Shown here: one piece after another, positions 58,774 to 64,000 of the stretch | Position numbering within the stretch: the first letter of the stretch is position 1 | Layout of the letters: each line of letters starts with the position of its first letter | From: Zantedeschia hybrid cultivar | Taxonomy: Eukaryota > Streptophyta > Magnoliopsida > Alismatales > Araceae | Assembly: GCA_030544215.1 (NCBI GenBank) | Contig: JARZZO010000006.1 | Coordinates: forward strand, 50,010,501 to 50,074,500 | DNA: 64,000 nt | Reading direction: 5' to 3' | Translations under genes and position numbers: made by a program | Notes under the pieces: generated by a model | Seen by the model: the letters and a program-made list of their open reading frames with translations, nothing else | What the model was told of the DNA's origin: nothing | The model's database searches: none

Positions 58774-61139
58774 TGTAAGGACTGAGGTTTTGGGTTCAAT
58801 TATTGGGTCAGTTTCGGAGCCAGACCCCTTAGTTTGGACCCTGGTGGGTCTGGGGCATGCCTTCTAAACGGCGTTAGGTGCACACGACGCCATTTAGAAT
58901 GGTGTCAGGCTGTACGGACGCCATTTAGAGCTGTGCCACGTGGGCCAGCATTGGGGCGTGTGGGTACAGCCCCGGTCGTGCGATCCGATTGGCGTCATGC
59001 ATGGCAGATGCAATTCAAACATCTATCAACATACGATCTTGTCTTGTCGTCTGAATGACGTCATCTGAGGACGGCGCGATTTCACCTGTTTCGGTTTGAC
59101 GCCCCGAGCCTTCCCTCCTTTCTCTCATTCTCTCCTTCTCACTCTCCCTCTTCGCTCTCTCTAACTCCCTCCGCTTCCCCCTTCCCTTCCCCTTCCTCTT
59201 CTTCCTCTTCCACCACTCCAACGCCCCTCTACCTCTCACCACTACCACCACCATCTCCACCGCGGCACTTCATTCTCTGAACGGCGGCCGACGTCCCGAC
59301 GGAGTAACGACATCCACGGATGTACCGGCAGCGGTTTGCAGTTTGCGGTGCGGCAGTTCGGCGACATAGAGCTAGGAGGAGTTCAAGTAACCGGTAGGGG
59401 GACGATCCTTACACGTGATTTGGTTGTTTTATCCATGTTTTCCCACTTTGAAGCAAGTGATGTGTGTGGAGATTTTGGGTAAATGGTCATTTTTATGAAA
59501 TGGGGATTAGCGTGTTTTAAGCGGTTATTTGGATTCTCCCCCTCCTTCTCTATTTTTGGGTATTTTTTGGGCGATTTTGGGGGGAGGAAATCCCGTTTTG
59601 TGGCTTGGGGGAGGTAGCAGGAAAACTAGATTTTGGGCTCTAAATGATGCCATGCTAAGACGACGCCATTTAAAATGGTGGCGACCATAAGTGACGCCAT
59701 TTAGGCCAGATTTGTCCTGAAGCCAGTTTTTGTGAGAATCTGTTCAGTTTTGACTGGCGGCGGGCTAGGGCGACGCCATTTAAGCCAGAACCCCGTTAAT
59801 TCCTACAATTAACATGTGTGTACATTGTTAGTTAATTTGATTAAATGCATGTTTGGAATCATACATTGGGGGCGGAGATTTCTGTATGATCAGAATCGCA
59901 TTGTGTGCGTGTTTATGCGATCGTGGACCTAGAACGACTGTGGTTTGTGTTTAACACCTTGTGTTGGTGTGGGAGTGACGTGGTGTCTGTGTGACAATGA
60001 CGCGTACTGGTGTGGGAGTGGTACATGTTAGTGTGTCATTTGTGGCTGGGAAGAGGCAGAACCACCTGAGCCAGACAGGCCGGAGTAGCCAGCATGCTGT
60101 CTGAGGGGTTGATGTTCTATTCCAGCAAGTCGGTACTTTCCTAGTTTGACGTGGCAATTTCCGGCGTATTTCTTACTATGGAGCCAGGTTTGGTGCTGCT
60201 AGAAGTTTACCCTTTCGCCACTGGGCCTGATGTAACCCGGGAGGTTAGGGTTACGGGTAGTCCCTATAGCTTTGGCTTGAGGGGGGTTTCGTCGGTCCCC
60301 CAGGGCCCTCACGTAGTGCCGAGGCCAGGCATCGGGGGAAGTCTGGTCGATAGGACAGTGGTTTAGACTGCTTGTGTGCACACGTAATTGGGTGGTGGTG
60401 GTTCACTAGTCCCAGTTAGTCCTAGTTTGACTCACTGCCTCTCCCTACGGTGTTCGGAGCTCGTAGGGGTAGACAAGCGTGAGTGTTGGGGGTGTTGTGA
60501 GGTGCCGTTTGTACGCGTTCGGCAGTGTGCTTTGTGTGTTTAGCCGGATCTTTGGTTACGAACTGCGGTGTTGAGTTGGGTTGCTTGAATTGCTTAGAAC
60601 TGTGCTTGTTGCATTTACTAATGCATGAGTTTCATATCGAAATTTGGGAATCTTTGGGAGGCGTGTTTATTGATTTACTTAAATTGCATATATCTAGTAT
60701 TATTGCACTTGTGGGTGCATGTGTAGGAGGTGGAGATCAGGTGATTCTACTAAGCCCAATTTTGGTGTGGCTCACTCCCTACGGTTTCAGTTGTCGACTT
60801 CTTCTTGGCGAGCGTTGGCGTGTGGTGTTCTTCCTAGTGTGCGGGCCAGTAGCTATCTCAGTTTCGGGGTATGCCCCGATGTTGTTGTGCTTTTCTTCTG
60901 TCCGCACTTATTTAATTCTTTGGACCATGTAATTATTATTGGACTGTGTAGGAACATTAATATTGTGCTTCCTGCGCACTTGTACTTTCTTTGAGGGTTG
61001 TGTGATTGATATATTTAGCCTTGTTTAATGCTTACTTCTCCAGGCATGTTGTTTGAGATCCGGGTGTGAACCCGTGGATAATGGTCCGATACCCATTTAA
61101 TAATCGGGTCCCTCGATTATAAGGTGGCGGGTCGTTACA
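58774..61139 (+). repeat. Tekay-family solo LTR (2366 bp) in the PMD gene
   Basis: It starts TGTAAGGACTGAGGTTTTGGG and ends GGCGGGTCGTTACA. The right flank is CGCAC (61140-61144). The left flank has CGCAC at 58767-58771 followed by an extra AC, so the target duplication is probably CGCAC with a 2-base change. Neither primer site nor internal sequence is present. Foldbacks occur at 58864-58930, 59050-59085 and 59640-59790 and are more decayed than in the other copies. Confidence 0.87.
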
Positions 61140-61376
61140 CGCACGGACTAGCATGCGAAGTTCCCGAAGTAGTGCGACGACTGGTTCCGGGGCGGTGTCT
61201 CGGTTGAGTCATAGGCGGAGAGTAGCGAGGGCTACCTCCAACAATACTGGGTGCACTATGCCGCCCAGCTCTGACAGCTACGCCCTCTCGATGTAAGTAT
61301 GTTTTCATACTTCTTTCGTTTTATTATTATCTTTACTTAAGTTTGTGAATGGATGAATGACATGTGAATATGCAAG

Positions 61377-62153
61377 ATGGCGAGATGCGATGATCATCAC
61401 CCTCCAGACTCGACTCCAGGACGCAGAGGCCCAGCTTGATCAAGTGCAGAAGGAGCTCTATGATCTGGTATGTATGCATGAAATTATTTAAATACATGAA
61501 TGTCCATTTTATTAATTAAATTGTTTTGGCGCTTAACCGCTGACAATGACTTTCACGGTACAGCACGCCATTTACACCCAGGCCGCCCAACCAGGGCCTC
61601 CTTATCAAGCGCCGCTCATGATGTTATCCTTACCGATCTCCGTAGCCAGCTGGCCCAAGCCCTCCTCCAGGCTTCTCAAGCCGAAGAAGATCGCGCTACC
61701 TGAGTAAGTCTTCAACCTTGACTTATCATTCTTGAGTTGTAGCCTTGCTTGCTTAGTTGACTTGACTGACAACGTCTTCTCTTGCAAGTTTTTGAGCTCT
61801 ATGAAGCCCTTCATAAGGCTGAAGCAGAGCTCGAGCAAACTCGGGGTATAGCAGCCCAAGCGTAGGCTAACGCTGCTCGGGTCCCAGACTTGGACGAGCA
61901 GCTAGCTTGACTTTCTACGGGCGATCTTCCTTGGGAGATTACATGCCTTCAGACACGTCTGGAGATCCTTGCAAAGGAAAGGGAGCGTGAGTGGCAAGAG
62001 CGGCGGATTGATGCTGAGGTGTCCTCTCTTCGAGTCCAACTTGGAGTTACTGAGCATGAGAGGTGTAGCATAGAAGAACGTTATCGGCGCGCTCGTCAGC
62101 GGGCTCAGGAGAGAGGAGGAGCGCCTTTACTGCCAGCGTCGCTATCTCTTTAG
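61377..62153 (+). pseudogene. Coiled-coil tail exons of the antisense PMD gene
   Basis: A run of short exon-like pieces with GT/AG edges follows: 61377-61467 (ITLQTRLQDAEAQLDQVQKE), 61564-61703 (DLRSQLAQALLQASQAEEDR in one frame) and about 61790-62153 (FELYEALHKAEAELEQTRGI, TRLEILAKEREREWQERRID, SLRVQLGVTEHERCSIEERY). All are rich in Leu, Glu, Gln and Arg with heptad spacing, so a coiled coil is likely. Stops (TAG near 61862, TGA near 61909) and a frame change in the middle piece show decay. That this is the C-terminal half of the PMD protein is inferred from order, strand and splice phase. Confidence 0.6.
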
Positions 62154-62689
62154 GTCAGGCTGGGCCAAGTATGATGGGGCCACCACCTCCACCGTCGAGA
62201 GCGCCAGCACCAGATTCCCAAGACGAGGCCTAGAGCCAATTTGATGAGGGAGTCGGTAAGAGCCATCCATGGATGCTGCGGATATCATCTGATGTTCCTT
62301 TTGAGTCCTGATGATGGACTTTTCATCTCTTCTCTTATATATACAAAACTCTTGATATGAATGAACGGAACTTTTCATATTTCGCCTATCTATTTTTTCT
62401 TACTCCATCCTATGCCCTGTATAATGACTTGAAGAAACAAGTTAAATGTATGTTCTGGCTTAGCCCCTTGCCCGGTTAGATAACCAACTACTTGATCCTA
62501 TTCTTGGTAGAAGGGTCAAGGGGTAAAGTCTTTATTCAATGAAGGCAAATAAAAAATAGATAATTAAAGACAACAATTAATAATGCAACATACAAGCACA
62601 TAGATGCTCGCTGGAAGTAAAAATGCAACACACATGATGTGACAAGCGGATGCTAATTAAAATTCGAAAATCTTTCTTTGTGTCTTGAC
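62154..62689. other. Right edge of the antisense cassette and resumed Tat 3' region
   Basis: There is no gene. TATATATA at 62335 and AT-rich sequence may be the 3' untranslated end of the cassette. From about 62400 the sequence again follows Tat element 1 (GGCTTAGCCCCTTGCC, GAAGGGTCAAGGGG). Confidence 0.65.
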
Positions 62690-62935
62690 ATATCCATTTT
62701 TTTTTTTTTGTGGTTTTCAAAAATCCATCTTTTGATGCTTTTGAAATATCCATTTTCTTTTATGCTTTTGAAATATCTTTTTTTTTTGTGCTTTTGAAAT
62801 ATCCATCTTTTTGTACTTCTCAAATATTCAATTTTTTTGTACTTTTCAAATATTCAATTTTTTTTGTGCTTTTGAAATATTCAAAATTTTTGTGCTTTTG
62901 AAATATCCGTTTTTTTATACTTTTCAAATATAATA
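62690..62935. repeat. T-rich minisatellite in the 3' region of Tat element 2
   Basis: About eight units containing CTTTTGAAATATCCATTTTT or the variant CTTTTCAAATATTCAATTTTT, each with variable T runs. It is positionally equivalent to 24131-24390 in element 1, with a diverged unit. Confidence 0.87.
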
Positions 62936-63089
62936 AAGCAAGAAAGGATTGTACTTTACACTTCCAGTCAAGCTGTCAGTTTTCCTTAGACCTCACATCT
63001 CTTGTTACTCAAGGACAAAGCGTGTTTTGTGTGCGGTAGGCACCTAAATTCAGTTATCAAAGACTAACGAGAGAATTTAGTACTTCAAA

Positions 63090-63451
63090 TTTTCTGACCC
63101 CATTAGTCTTTGCACAATGCTAGTCGACACCTAATCTAAGGGTAGTAGTTCTTAAGATATAAACCGTTCCAAGGATGAGATAGTTCTTGACCTTATGCAT
63201 TAACTAGCTTGTAAGCGTTACCAGGGAAAGTAATCGAGATAATATAGGATCCTTCCCAATTGGGTTGGAGTTTAGAACGTGGACCACCAGGTTTTATGAA
63301 AATTCTTTTGACTACCATTTCACCGACTTTGAATTTGCGTTCAATAACTTTCTTTTGATAAAAACGTGCTAATCTATTTTAATAAAGTCGTGCATGATTA
63401 GCAGTTGACCACCTTTCTCGTCTAAGAGTTCCAACCGAGCGAGGAGTGCAG
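63090..63451 (-). pseudogene. Integrase C-terminal end of Tat element 2
   Basis: The minus strand encodes NRLARFYQKKVIERKFKVGE, MVVKRIFIKPGGPRSKLQPN, WEGSYIISITFPGNAYKLVN and HPWNGLYLKNYYP, with stops in place of single residues. It matches 37172-37421 plus 25078-25231 of element 1. It is cut at 63452 by a Copia LTR; the expected target copy is TGCAG (63447-63451). Confidence 0.9.
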
Positions 63452-64000
63452 TGTTGGGTTTTCTCGGTTTCTCATGATCGCTCACGCAGCGGAAACTAAA
63501 AAAAATACAGCGATCCGTTCCCGTTTCGAAATCTAAAATACGATAATCGGATTATCAAAGTTCTCACCGTGTGCAGATTCGAATCCGCAACCGTTTGGTT
63601 CCGTCGGTGCGACACCGCAAGCCGCGCAAGCGCTCGGCCTCTAGCGAAGTCCACGCGATCCTCCCCACGACGGATATCCTCACATTCCTCATTCTTCGCA
63701 GCCCACGAAGCCTCCGCCGGTTGCCGCAATGATCGCCGCAACGTACGGACGATTTCCCGTCGAACGGGATTCGGAGAAACGGCAGAGCAGATCTGGATCT
63801 GCCTGGGCGCCAGAGAAAGACAGAAACTGAGGAGGGGCGACTAGGGTTAGCAGCAGCTTGGCCTGCTCAGCCCGTTCGCAATGTTTTATACTATCCACGC
63901 GGTTTTTCATAAAAACCCCTAGTTTATATAAAACCCACTTATTTATCCATCACCTTGAGAATCATTTGCGTGTGACCTTCTAGGCCCAAGTACCAGTCCA
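63452..64000 (-). repeat. Copia LTR, running off the window
   Basis: It starts TGTTGGGTTTTCTCGG and follows the LTR at 19048 closely over all 549 visible bases. Because its left neighbour is Tat pol and not a primer site, this is the outer edge of a minus-strand insertion (3' LTR or solo LTR). Confidence 0.92.

Larger units (their letters stand above)
55200..61292 (+). pseudogene. Plant mobile domain (PMD) gene, pseudogene with introns, antisense to Tat pol
   Basis: After an acceptor-like CCTTCAG the frame reads VLRERWDTECMAFLMPWGHM, matching the PMD start (ERW-PETHTFHLPCGEM). A solo LTR interrupts it at 55259. It resumes at 57701 with VSNLKDVARISNLRVEGQAV and then FGTKGDQIHCRFLNLLEDLD and RIHEYAWGAALLAHPFANLS, the PMD core. 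Phase-0 introns fit at 58218-58334 and 58461-58552 (GT...AG), giving exons 58335-58460 and 58553-58720. The latter reads VIWCPYLGMGEAGQLW, RFGRQVYVHCLSKIELFHLQ and ends TAG. A second solo LTR (58774-61139) follows. At 61140-61292 the frame YLQQYWVHYAAQ, with three TAG and one TGA, is the PMD tail, closed by a GTAAGT donor. PMD proteins are plant-specific and often TE-linked. Confidence 0.78.
50596..63451 (-). mobile_element. Tat-lineage retrotransposon 2, 3' half, with an antisense gene cassette
   Basis: The 3' LTR (50596-51879), purine tract and noncoding 3' region are homologous to Tat element 1. Pol sequence begins at about 63090-63451, where a Copia LTR cuts it. Between them, 52800-62390 contains sequence absent from element 1: two pseudogenes on the plus strand, antisense to pol, interrupted by two Tekay solo LTRs. 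Extra antisense reading frames between pol and the 3' LTR are known in some Tat-lineage elements, so the position is plausible for a carried gene rather than a random insertion. The 5' half lies beyond the window. Confidence 0.8.

Noticed and set aside
1..64000. Integrated pararetrovirus (caulimovirus-like) or tRNA/rRNA genes
   Set aside because: Every RT present lies beside an integrase and LTRs. I saw no movement-protein motif, no tRNA cloverleaf and no rRNA segment.

Overview
The window is plant nuclear DNA, almost certainly from an angiosperm. It is made of nested LTR retrotransposons. I found no intact host gene, no RNA gene and nothing prokaryotic. The plant assignment rests on the element lineages: Tekay-like chromoviruses with an initiator-tRNA-Met primer site, Athila and dual-RNase-H Tat elements with plant-type primer sites, a plant Copia, and plant-only DUF7745-like and plant mobile domain (PMD) sequences. 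The species cannot be named from the sequence.

Left block (1-20598). A minus-strand Copia element has its 5' LTR at 19048-20598, a leader of about 2.8 kb, a gag with a large deletion and a nearly open pol. It is broken by three Tekay-family insertions: the end of a plus-strand copy (1-4045), a minus-strand solo LTR (5537-7687, target duplication GTATT) and a complete minus-strand copy (7744-14684, duplication ACCAG). The complete copy carries only gag between two 2677-bp LTRs that differ at about 16 positions.

Middle block (20599-49338). A minus-strand Tat element (21484-47848, duplication GAAGG) sits inside a 31-bp minisatellite. A full plus-strand Athila element (25232-37166, duplication CATGT) sits inside the integrase end of that Tat element. 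LTR divergence counted by eye (about 3% Tat, 2.3% Athila) agrees with this nesting order. A decayed Copia LTR follows.

Right block (49339-64000). A second Tat element has its 3' LTR at 50596-51879. Between that LTR and its pol it carries a cassette of about 9.5 kb on the opposite strand: a DUF7745-like pseudogene, then a PMD pseudogene with introns and a coiled-coil tail. Two Tekay solo LTRs interrupt the PMD gene, one inside its first recognisable exon. The first Tat element lacks the cassette. A Copia LTR cuts the second Tat pol at 63452 and runs off the window.

Three features deserve attention. (1) The Copia leader is packed with inverted repeats in which the loop or core is constant while the arms differ from copy to copy and stay complementary. 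(2) A GCGTC/GACGC foldback motif recurs dozens of times in unrelated elements (Tekay LTRs, Tat LTRs and leader, the antisense cassette). (3) The antisense DUF7745/PMD cassette lies inside a Tat element. Distances, mismatch counts and junctions were all read by eye.
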